A DNA stretch of 9,344 bases, from contig PALY01000138.1 in the NCBI GenBank assembly GCA_002707085.1, forward strand, positions 1 to 9,344, read 5' to 3'. The number at the start of each line of letters is the position of its first letter. The first letter of the stretch is position 1. This document shows, piece after piece, positions 1-6,626 of the stretch. The notes beneath the pieces are model-generated. The model saw nothing but the letters and a program-made list of their open reading frames with translations. It made no database searches and was not told the DNA's origin. Both the position numbers and the translations under genes were made by a program. The stretch is from Deltaproteobacteria bacterium (GTDB lineage: Bacteria > Myxococcota_A > UBA796).

Positions 1-1649
1 TCAATAAAATGGATCGTCCAGGAGCGGACTACGAGCGTTCAATGGACACCATCCGAGAACGCCTAAAAGGAAACCCGATCCCCGTTTGCGTCCCCATTGA
101 AAATCAAGTTGTGAACCTGGTCGACCAGGAAGTACTCACATTCTCCGGTGATCAAGGACAAGAGGTCACCCGGGAACCCCTGAGTCAAGAACTGAAAGAT
201 GCAACTGCAGACCACTTAGAAACCATGCTTCTTTGTGCTGCAGAGTTCGATCCGACTTTGGAGGAAATCGTTTTGGAGGGCGGATTACCCGAGGCCGCAC
301 AAGTTTGGGCCGCTCTGCGAGTCGGTACAATATCCGGGTCCATCCACCCTTGCTTCGCGGGTTCTGCACTCCGCAATTGGGGGGTTCAAGCCGTACTCGA
401 CGGCGTAACAGACCTCTTGCCCGCACCAAAAGACCGCCCTTCCACAATGGCTGTGGCGGTAAAAACAGACTCTCAAGAAATCGTCGAAATGGAGGACAAG
501 GGTGCGCTCGCGGCATTGGCATTCAAAGTGCAAATGTGGGACGGTCGACGCCATGTGTTTGCGCGTATTTACAGAGGCACTCTGTCCGCAGGAGATAAGA
601 TTCGAGTCGCCGGCACAGACCAAGATGAACGCGTCGCCAGAATCTTCGACGTGGATTCCAATTCAAAGAAACGCATCGACACAGCAAAGGCTGGCCAAAT
701 CGTCCTTCTGGCTGGTCTGAAGCACGCCACGACGGGTGACACCCTTTGCGCTGCTGGCGGCCATCAGGTCCTGCTAGAACGCATCGAAAGTCGCGCGCCC
801 GTACTGGGCCTGGCCATCGAACCAGAAAGCTCTAAAGATGAAGAAAAACTCCTCGATGTCATTGATAAGGTTTGTGAAGAGGACCCGACGCTTAAGTTCG
901 AAGAAGACGAAGAAACAGGACAACGAATTCTGTCCGGGATGGGAGAGCTCCACCTGATCATCGTATTCGAACGAATAGAGCGAGAGTTTGGAGTAAAAGT
1001 ACGGGCTGGAAAACCGAGGGTTGTAACTCGGGAAACCATTATGAATGCGGGCCGATCCGACACCACATTGGACAGACTCATCCGGATTGGTGCAGACGAA
1101 ACCAGTCAACTCAAAGCACGGGTTGTTGCATCCGCAACACCCTTGGCGCGTGGTTCGGAGACCCAATGTACAACCTCAAATATTGAGATTCTTCCAGAAC
1201 CAAGTCAGCTCAATCGCCTACAAGAAGAAGCTGTCCAGGAAGGAGCCAAAGACGGTATGGGATCCGGCCCCATTGAAGGCGCGCCTCTTCAGGATGTTGC
1301 CATCAACATCGAAACCATCGAATTGTTCGGCGACCAATCCAGCCCGCAAGCACTAAGAATCGCAGTCGCACAAGCCGTACGGGAGGCGATTCGCGCAGGA
1401 ACTGGGGCTGTGATGCGCCCACTGATGAACATCACAGTGGTCGTCCCCAATGAACAAATGGGTTCTGTACTCGGAGACCTCCAAGCCCGTTCAGCGATGA
1501 TTTCCGGTACCCAACAAGACGTTGATTCGGCGACCATTCATGGAGAGTGCGCACTGCAGGAATTGCTTGGGTATACCACGGACCTTCGTTCCAAAACCCA
1601 AGGACGCGGTCAATTCACCATGGAGTTTGCTCGGTTCGACATTGGCTAA
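1..1649 (+). CDS. Elongation factor G-like GTPase (EF-G paralogue), 5' partial
   Basis: A translational GTPase of the EF-G family, which drives ribosome translocation or recycling in the cytoplasm. The reading frame is open from base 3 and begins with Asn-Lys, so the window enters at the G4 motif NKMD; the ATG at 9 is the Met of that motif, not a start. About 140 residues (P-loop, switches) lie outside, giving a full length near 690 aa, normal for EF-G. Counting from that Met: rest of G domain with G5-like GSALRN (118-123), domain II about 150-250 with TTGDTLC, domain III about 255-345 with SGMGELHL (309-316) and GKPRVVTRETI, domain IV about 345-470, domain V about 470-546 ending in GRGQFTMEF. 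Odd: domain IV lacks the usual GGRGQ-type motif, and an ungapped comparison with E. coli EF-G puts Phe440 where His583 sits. Family assignment is certain. Inference: a paralogue of EF-G2/spdEFG type rather than housekeeping fusA. Confidence 0.93.
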   Translation, partial: NKMDRPGADYERSMDTIRERLKGNPIPVCVPIENQVVNLVDQEVLTFSGDQGQEVTREPLSQELKDATADHLETMLLCAAEFDPTLEEIVLEGGLPEAAQVWAALRVGTISGSIHPCFAGSALRNWGVQAVLDGVTDLLPAPKDRPSTMAVAVKTDSQEIVEMEDKGALAALAFKVQMWDGRRHVFARIYRGTLSAGDKIRVAGTDQDERVARIFDVDSNSKKRIDTAKAGQIVLLAGLKHATTGDTLCAAGGHQVLLERIESRAPVLGLAIEPESSKDEEKLLDVIDKVCEEDPTLKFEEDEETGQRILSGMGELHLIIVFERIEREFGVKVRAGKPRVVTRETIMNAGRSDTTLDRLIRIGADETSQLKARVVASATPLARGSETQCTTSNIEILPEPSQLNRLQEEAVQEGAKDGMGSGPIEGAPLQDVAINIETIELFGDQSSPQALRIAVAQAVREAIRAGTGAVMRPLMNITVVVPNEQMGSVLGDLQARSAMISGTQQDVDSATIHGECALQELLGYTTDLRSKTQGRGQFTMEFARFDIG

Positions 1650-1673
1650 AAATTCTCCTCAGCTCATTGAGGA
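1647..1673 (-). terminator. Weak candidate intrinsic terminator of the minus-strand operon
   Basis: On the minus strand TCCTCA (1673-1668) can pair with TGAGGA (1661-1656) around a six-base loop. It is followed by GAATTTTTA, with five T from the bases 1652-1648. The hairpin spans the TGA stop of the last operon gene. The stem is only 6 bp and the T-run is short, so it is weak. It is the only terminator-like structure between the convergent genes. The + strand transcript has no T-run after the hairpin. Confidence 0.3.
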
Positions 1674-2185
1674 CATCGCACTCGGGCATCCTGGAGACAG
1701 GACGAACGACAATCATGTCGCACCAGCATGTCTGCTTGTCTGAGTACGGTATCCACCTTGTCACACACCTGATCACGGCCTTTTTCCATGACACGCCAGG
1801 GCGGACCGCTCCGCTCAAACATCTGGATATTCCCACAGTCTTTACGGGGAAAATCAATGTAGCAAACTCTTGATTCAACCAAGTCGGGAGCGGGTAAACA
1901 ACTCATGCGAACATTGTTTTCGACCGCTTCTTTGCACAGAGCAGATTCAACAGGCCGGCTCGGTGCCTTTATCGACTGCACCATGGCCGCCGAACCCAAC
2001 AGAGTCTTCATCCGCTCAATGGCAGCATCCCGAGCCTTGGATTCCGAAGCGCCTGTTCCTGTGGCCGCCCAGGTACTCTCCAAAGGACACAACTTCGTTG
2101 GCTGAAGCCAAACCGCCTCACAACGGTACGGAACGTCTTTGGCCCACAAGCTCCCAATGCTCAAGAAGACAAGCAGTCCAATCAC
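1664..2185 (-). CDS. Small secreted cysteine-rich protein of unknown function
   Basis: Last gene of the operon; no family recognised. With the GTG start at 2185 it is 173 aa. That start gives a GTGA 4-base overlap with the preceding stop, and GGAAGG (2195-2190) lies 4 bases upstream. A TTG at 2203 (179 aa) is the only longer option before an in-frame stop and has no ribosome binding site. The N-terminus (MIGLLVFLSIGSLWA) looks like a short signal peptide, cut after Ala15. It lacks the usual positive charge before the hydrophobic stretch, so cleavage is uncertain. The mature part has ten cysteines (22, 33, 84, 96, 108, 117, 141, 159, 163, 171), an even number that would suit five disulfides and points to an extracytoplasmic location. 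A hydrophilic, probably helical stretch covers about 45-64. Being co-translated with the PEGA-like protein suggests a shared role. Coding status is well supported; function is unknown. Confidence 0.8.
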   Translation of the reverse strand: MIGLLVFLSIGSLWAKDVPYRCEAVWLQPTKLCPLESTWAATGTGASESKARDAAIERMKTLLGSAAMVQSIKAPSRPVESALCKEAVENNVRMSCLPAPDLVESRVCYIDFPRKDCGNIQMFERSGPPWRVMEKGRDQVCDKVDTVLRQADMLVRHDCRSSCLQDARVRCPQ

Positions 2186-3105
2186 AAAGCCTTCCAAAGC
2201 CAAGGTCGAACAATGGGACGGGGTTCAGCGTTTTCACCCACAGCAAGTTGAATGGTGTGACTTTGATCCACCTGAAGGTCGCCCGAATACAACACACGAT
2301 TGTCTACAACGGACCTAAACTCCATTGTGCGTCTCCCCACTTCCAGCCTGGCCTTAAAATCAGCCGCTCCTGCTGAAAGCTGAGCGACCAACATGCCATC
2401 TGCGTACACGCGCATGGCGACACCATCGGTCTTGCGGAAAACCACCTGCCCATAAACAACATTGGGTTTTACGATTTTCTGCCGTACAGTCGGCTCTGGC
2501 CCGAAATTATTCCCGGATTTGGCGCCATAGGCCAGAGACTGCACACCGCTTACAGCAACACCCGTGACGATGGACGCCGGACTGGCCCCTCGCGCAGCCT
2601 GTTGAATCACACCCACCCTACTGGTGGATACTCCATTTCCTCGAACAATATCACTGGGCCTGGGGCCACTATGACTGCCCAAGCTACCGTTGGGGGTCGC
2701 CTGCAAATGCGATGGGGTACCCGAAGAAACACCACCGGGGGTATCCAAGCCCGCCGCTGAGCCCGACATGGGAACGGTTGCGCCTCCGGGGGCGGCCGCC
2801 GGTACACTGGTGTTTCCAGTCACCACGAATACACCGCCCCGATTCCATTGCACGCGTACATCGGCACCATCCAAAACATCGATTGATTCGGAATGGAGAG
2901 GGTGGCCCTGAAGGTCATGAATGGCGATCGTGTGTTTACCTGGACTCACATGAGGAATTGCACTGCGAATGTTTCCGACTGACGTAGGAATGAGCATGCC
3001 ATCAATAAACAATTGTACCGGTTCAGAGGTGGTCACAACCACACGTGCAGAGGCCCAAACCGGCATGGACACACACATCAACAGTAAAAAGCGGAGGAAC
3101 ATCAT
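2182..3105 (-). CDS. Secreted protein with two PEGA-like domains joined by a Gly/Ser/Pro linker
   Basis: Extracytoplasmic protein of unknown function, 307 aa from the ATG at 3105. TTG at 3111 and ATG at 3102 are alternatives; none has a strong ribosome binding site. A classic Sec signal peptide covers 1-20: MMFLR, a hydrophobic core, then ASA before Arg21. Residues 21-88 form a small beta-rich domain of PEGA type, with the pattern VQLFIDGMLIP and then PGKHTI. Residues about 95-212 are low-complexity, rich in Gly, Ser, Pro, Thr and Ala. Residues 215-291 form a second domain of the same kind (MRVYADGMLV, then VGRRTM). Key positions keep identical spacing in the two copies (D35/D236, G56/G257, T59/T260), which indicates an internal duplication. 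PEGA-like domains are known from surface and periplasmic proteins and probably act in binding. It follows the lipoprotein gene after 19 bases and overlaps the Cys-rich gene by GTGA. The PEGA assignment is by pattern only. Confidence 0.82.
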   Translation of the reverse strand: MMFLRFLLLMCVSMPVWASARVVVTTSEPVQLFIDGMLIPTSVGNIRSAIPHVSPGKHTIAIHDLQGHPLHSESIDVLDGADVRVQWNRGGVFVVTGNTSVPAAAPGGATVPMSGSAAGLDTPGGVSSGTPSHLQATPNGSLGSHSGPRPSDIVRGNGVSTSRVGVIQQAARGASPASIVTGVAVSGVQSLAYGAKSGNNFGPEPTVRQKIVKPNVVYGQVVFRKTDGVAMRVYADGMLVAQLSAGAADFKARLEVGRRTMEFRSVVDNRVLYSGDLQVDQSHTIQLAVGENAEPRPIVRPWLWKAL

Positions 3106-3124
3106 GAACAATATACCGCGCTCA

Positions 3125-3640
3125 TCACAGCTTGCGCTTTACAGAATAGTTCTCTCCAAAGCGCTGGTTCAGATCAAGAGTGATCTCTTCCCCTCCCCAA
3201 CCACCTTTCTTGTCGTGGGCCCGAACTGTGACCGTAGCCGTCCCTTCAGGCAAAACGATGCCTCGTTGGGTCCGAAGGTTGGGTCGCTTCTTGTCCACAT
3301 GAGGCTGACGCATCGACTTGGTGAACCCTGAAAATTTATCAGGCTTTACCGTGGTCCCATCGGGCAAGACCAAGTCCCAACCATTCGCGTAATCATCCCA
3401 ATTGACATCTTTATGCTTTACCGTGACGTGAAAGGTCCAAGTGTTGTCTTGATCTTCCCGTGCATAAACCTCGGTCACGTTGGCATCACCCACCACATTC
3501 GCTGCAGCCGCTGCGGCCGCTTCTTCTTCCTTTTCGGCAGCTTCTGCTGCAGCTGCAGCTTCTGCTTCTTCATCCCCGCAAGAAAGCAAAACGACCAACG
3601 ATCCCAATATCAACATCGACATGCAACGATTGTAGATCAC
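3125..3640 (-). CDS. Lipoprotein with Ala/Glu linker and a small C-terminal domain
   Basis: Predicted lipoprotein, 171 aa from the GTG at 3640. This start makes a GTGA overlap with the preceding stop and keeps Arg5 ahead of the hydrophobic stretch. A TTG at 3670 is longer, and an ATG at 3622 would lose the positive charge. The lipobox is LLSC, so Cys21 is the likely lipidated residue; Gly at +2 would not retain it in the inner membrane under the E. coli rule. Residues 23-47 are almost only Ala, Glu and Lys, with runs of five and seven Ala, and look like a rigid helical tether. The C-terminal domain (about 54-157) has conserved-looking motifs NWDDYANGW (80-88), LPDGTTV, a stretch ending RQPHVDKKRP, LPEGTATVTVRAHD and GGWGG (146-150). 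From memory these resemble small uncharacterised proteobacterial proteins with a WDHYADxW pattern, including the HPH and WGG elements; this was not checked. Inference: an outer-membrane or periplasm-facing partner of the vWA proteins encoded upstream. Confidence 0.83.
   Translation of the reverse strand: MIYNRCMSMLILGSLVVLLSCGDEEAEAAAAAEAAEKEEEAAAAAAANVVGDANVTEVYAREDQDNTWTFHVTVKHKDVNWDDYANGWDLVLPDGTTVKPDKFSGFTKSMRQPHVDKKRPNLRTQRGIVLPEGTATVTVRAHDKKGGWGGEEITLDLNQRFGENYSVKRKL
3502..3575 (-). repeat. Simple-sequence GCA/GCT/GAA codon tract in the lipoprotein gene
   Basis: The bases coding for the lipoprotein's Ala/Glu/Lys tether are runs of GCN and GAA codons, imperfect at the third position (GCT, GCA, GCG and GCC are mixed). 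The tract lengthens or shortens only in multiples of three without breaking the frame, so its length may vary between strains. The synonymous mixing suggests the alanines are kept at protein level and are not a young slippage product. Confidence 0.55.
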
Positions 3641-5862
3641 AGTCCACCATTTCGCCGCCGCACCCACCAAGCTGCAGAAGCAAACAAGCCAAAGAGCAAC
3701 GCCGTCAAAGGTACGGCTGCCAAAGAAGTTTGTTTACGTTCATCCACGACCCGAACTGCGGATTCATCTTTCATCGGGGCATTCGTACTGCCTGGCTCAC
3801 GGTACACCGCTCGCTCTGGCCCATAAGCAGCCACAAGCTTGGTGAGAAACTCACCATCTGGAGCTATTTCTGCGAGTTCAGGATCCCGATTGGTCACGCT
3901 AAATACGGTTTCAGCTTGGTCTGAAGAATGTTCCGACGTGGACACCAATACACGATGGGCGCCGATGGTCTCAGGAACAAACTGTGCGGTGGCCTGGCCC
4001 GACTCGTCGGTCACCACATCAAAAACAGATTTGACTCCATCCGGCCCTCGAATCTCACCATGAACCCGAGTCGATGGGACCGGCTCATACCCCGCGTCTC
4101 GCGCAAAAATAGTCAGGCGCATTTCTTCGCCGATCAACAAGTTCTCCTTTGAGGGACGCACAACCAAACGACGGTCATCCGGGTCGGCGACCAGCCAACG
4201 CATGGCCCCTTTCCAAAAGCGCAAATAGGCCTGATTTCCTTTACCCGTCGCAGCCTCCGAGAATGACCAGCGCCAACTTGCATCTGCCATGAACGCCATC
4301 GTCCGACCGTGTTCAAGTTCACGGATTGCCAGAACCGGCATGGGTTTACCACCCGCCCGAAGCTCTGGGTGTTCAAGCAAGACTGCTGCGCCATCAACAG
4401 CCCCCAAGTTTAAATTCATTCCATCCATCGCTGGCAGCCGCGACCAAGTTGTGACGCTGTCTGCAGTTGTTCCAGCCAAACGAGTGACCGGGTGACCCGA
4501 GCCCGGTGAAGTGAGCGTTGGTAGGAACGGTCGGACATCCACTTGGCTTCCCTCAACCCCCAAGCGGACCGGTAAAACGTCCTCGATTGCCGTACCGCCG
4601 TATTCACCAAGATCAAAGCTCCGATCGCCACCGATCATCACCAAAGCACCGCCTTCACGAACGAATTGAGCAATATTATTCAACAGTTGCTCGGGCGCTC
4701 GCTCAAAGTAGGGCTTGTAGTCGAAGTTCTGTAGAATCACGACATCGAAAGTGGCCAGTTGTTCAGAGAACAGACGTTCATAAGGAAAAGCAATGAGGGA
4801 CAACTCATCCGAGTACCACCCTGCGGTGAAATCCTCGTGTGTTCGCAAAATAAAGAAGCTCACCAGATCAATGCTGGGGTCCTCTTTCAAAAAGAGCCGC
4901 AAAAACTTCTGGTCATAGCTGGGCGAACCCGACACCTGTAGTACCCGAGTCCTGTCCCGAACCACGCGAACGACGACCGGATAATTATTGTTCCCTGGCA
5001 CCCCATCCGCTGAATCCACCGGGATGCTCACGTCCCAAATAAACCGGCCCACATCATTGGGAGTCACCTCAAATTGAACCTCGCCAAAGCCGTCTTCATC
5101 CAAGGTCACCTTGGCCTCATCCACCAACCTTCCCTCACGACGCAAGGTGACCGGTAACTCCCGGCCTGGTGTACCTTGAAGCTGCGCCTGCAACAAAAAT
5201 GGCGTACGCAAAAAAGCAAATCCTCCCGTTTTTACATCGATGATGGCTTGGTCTTGTAAAGCTGCTGACTCCCCGATCTGGTAGACGGTTAGGGGGCCTG
5301 GCAACGGAGGTGGTGCGGACGTGGAACCCGCCAAGATGGCTGACCGAAGACCACCCCGATCAAGCCCATCTGTGAGGAGCACCACAGATTGAAGTGACTG
5401 TCCCAGATACCGGTCGGTGACGGCTGCAAATGCGGCCCCTATATCGGTTTCCGGAAGTACCCATTTCTCGGGGGCGCCCGCCGTCAAGCCAGCACCAAAT
5501 GTGTACACATCAACCGGTTCCTCAAACATTTGAAGGATCTTCTGAACGTCATCACTGCGTGGCTGAGTCCCTTCAAGGACACTCATGGAGCGACTTCCGT
5601 CCACCAAAACCACCGAACGACCCGGCACTGTGCGACCCGATTCTTCGACCCATATGGGTTCAGCCAAACTGACCACGGCAGTGGCCACAGCTGCGGTCCA
5701 AAGACCAATCTCCAACCAGCGCAACTTCTTCCGCACTTTTCTGAAGGCAAAAGCAATCGCCACCACACCGATCAAAATCGACACAGCAATCGCAATGGAG
5801 TCTGCACCCCAGATGAGGTGACCATGAACCCCCAAGGAGTCCCCAAACCACCACTCCATCAC
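3637..5862 (-). CDS. Membrane vWA protein with glutamine-amidotransferase-like domain
   Basis: Large inner-membrane protein of the MoxR-associated vWA (Bat-like) type, 741 aa from the GTG at 5862. The GTG overlaps the DUF4159 stop as GTGA and has GAAGGG (5876-5871) 8 bases upstream; the next codon is an ATG and could also serve. Layout: transmembrane segments about 22-40 and 50-70; vWA domain about 82-200 with a complete metal site (D88-G-S90-R-S92, T139, D165); Ig-like region about 205-300; class-I amidotransferase-like domain about 305-435 with VLQVSGSPSYD, FDVVILQNFDY and MIGGDRSFDLGEYGG; further beta region about 565-660; transmembrane helix about 713-734, then RRRN. The domains between the second and third helices probably lie outside the cytoplasm. 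The protein has no cysteine, so it cannot have the amidotransferase nucleophile; that domain is presumably structural or ligand-binding. An intact vWA metal site suggests metal-dependent protein binding. Its partners are probably the BatA-like and DUF4159 proteins. Exact function is unknown. Confidence 0.9.
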   Translation of the reverse strand: MMEWWFGDSLGVHGHLIWGADSIAIAVSILIGVVAIAFAFRKVRKKLRWLEIGLWTAAVATAVVSLAEPIWVEESGRTVPGRSVVLVDGSRSMSVLEGTQPRSDDVQKILQMFEEPVDVYTFGAGLTAGAPEKWVLPETDIGAAFAAVTDRYLGQSLQSVVLLTDGLDRGGLRSAILAGSTSAPPPLPGPLTVYQIGESAALQDQAIIDVKTGGFAFLRTPFLLQAQLQGTPGRELPVTLRREGRLVDEAKVTLDEDGFGEVQFEVTPNDVGRFIWDVSIPVDSADGVPGNNNYPVVVRVVRDRTRVLQVSGSPSYDQKFLRLFLKEDPSIDLVSFFILRTHEDFTAGWYSDELSLIAFPYERLFSEQLATFDVVILQNFDYKPYFERAPEQLLNNIAQFVREGGALVMIGGDRSFDLGEYGGTAIEDVLPVRLGVEGSQVDVRPFLPTLTSPGSGHPVTRLAGTTADSVTTWSRLPAMDGMNLNLGAVDGAAVLLEHPELRAGGKPMPVLAIRELEHGRTMAFMADASWRWSFSEAATGKGNQAYLRFWKGAMRWLVADPDDRRLVVRPSKENLLIGEEMRLTIFARDAGYEPVPSTRVHGEIRGPDGVKSVFDVVTDESGQATAQFVPETIGAHRVLVSTSEHSSDQAETVFSVTNRDPELAEIAPDGEFLTKLVAAYGPERAVYREPGSTNAPMKDESAVRVVDERKQTSLAAVPLTALLFGLFASAAWWVRRRNGGL

Positions 5863-6626
5863 TCCAACCGCCCTTCACGCATCAGCTCCATCACATGAGC
5901 AGTGTCGTGTTTGTAGTTCGAAGTAAGCGCATACAACACCATATTGATGCCCAGTTTCGTGGCCTCGCGACGCTGCATTTCGCCGCCTTCTAGTGCATTC
6001 CTGTTCCGACCATCCGCTGACCGATCAAGCGCTCCAGACAAATCGTTTGGTATGAACATCAATGGTGTTGTGGGTCCCAACTGTATGCCTTCCAGCACCC
6101 CGGTTCCACGGGTCCGACCCGTGGGTTCGGTCAGCAAAAAGAAGCTGCGGTACACCGCATGGTCTGCTGGCAAAGGAGAAAGGGGGCGGGTTGGAAATAT
6201 CTGCTGACACAACCGACGAACCGATGTAGCAAACGCTCCGTTGCCTGTTCCGCTTGCATCATCAATCAGGAGAAAACCACCATAGGAGATGTAACGACGG
6301 AGTTGCCGAATGGCCTCTTCTGACAGCGGTGGTAAGGCTGACTGACCCACCAGCACGGCAAAGGGATGCTCAAACAAAACGGGGTCCTCGGGCGCAAGTT
6401 GAACCGTGCGAGGGTTCGTGACCACACTGGTCGCCTGAATCACTTCATGAAGCATCCTTTTCCACGCTTCTGGGCGGTGAAGTGTTCCTCCTGGAACCGT
6501 AATTTCAGCAACATCAAACTGACTCCCTTCACCAAACCCACGCGCAACCGCAGGAAGTAGCGCAGGCAACACAGCCAAGGAACCCAAAGAACGAATGAGT
6601 TGACGACGTGTCCATTCACTTGGCAT
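5859..6626 (-). CDS. Tat-exported DUF4159 family protein
   Basis: DUF4159 protein, 255 aa, of unknown biochemical function. The ATG at 6626 is chosen because AAAGGAG (6640-6634) lies 7 bases upstream, the best ribosome binding site in the window. The frame is open to 6791, but that extension runs inside the upstream gene. A twin-arginine signal is clear: TRRQLIR (6-12), a hydrophobic stretch LGSLAVLPALLPAVA, and a possible cut after Ala28, so the protein is probably exported folded. The body has a Rossmann-like, amidotransferase-like fold: FAVLVGQSALPPLSEEAIRQ, then RRYISYGGFLLIDDASG (110-126), a HAVYRSFFLL segment, and a C-terminal LGINMVLYALTSNYKHD (225-241), which I recognise as typical of DUF4159. 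It overlaps the preceding gene by 11 bases and the following one by 4. DUF4159 genes commonly sit beside MoxR, DUF58 and BatA-like genes. Tat export fits a periplasmic partner of the two vWA membrane proteins. Confidence 0.9.
   Translation of the reverse strand: MPSEWTRRQLIRSLGSLAVLPALLPAVARGFGEGSQFDVAEITVPGGTLHRPEAWKRMLHEVIQATSVVTNPRTVQLAPEDPVLFEHPFAVLVGQSALPPLSEEAIRQLRRYISYGGFLLIDDASGTGNGAFATSVRRLCQQIFPTRPLSPLPADHAVYRSFFLLTEPTGRTRGTGVLEGIQLGPTTPLMFIPNDLSGALDRSADGRNRNALEGGEMQRREATKLGINMVLYALTSNYKHDTAHVMELMREGRLE

Noticed and set aside
9..11. ATG at 9 as a true start of the EF-G-like gene
   Set aside because: The frame is open upstream and the two preceding codons are Asn-Lys, completing the NKMD motif; the Met is internal.
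166..522. Minus-strand frames inside the EF-G gene
   Set aside because: EF-G domain conservation runs through this region on the plus strand; the opposite frames show no known pattern.
1656..1673. The same hairpin as a terminator for the EF-G gene
   Set aside because: On the plus strand the stem is followed by CATCGCACTC with no T-run, so it cannot be an intrinsic terminator in that direction.
1870..2376. Plus-strand frame of 168 aa across the Cys-rich and PEGA-like genes
   Set aside because: It is opposite two genes with signal peptides and coupled starts; no domain pattern is visible in it.
3460..3924. Plus-strand frame of 154 aa rich in Leu, Gln and Ser
   Set aside because: It is the antisense of the lipoprotein's GCN/GAA tract and the end of the vWA gene; the composition is explained by the repeat and no ribosome binding site or family pattern is present.
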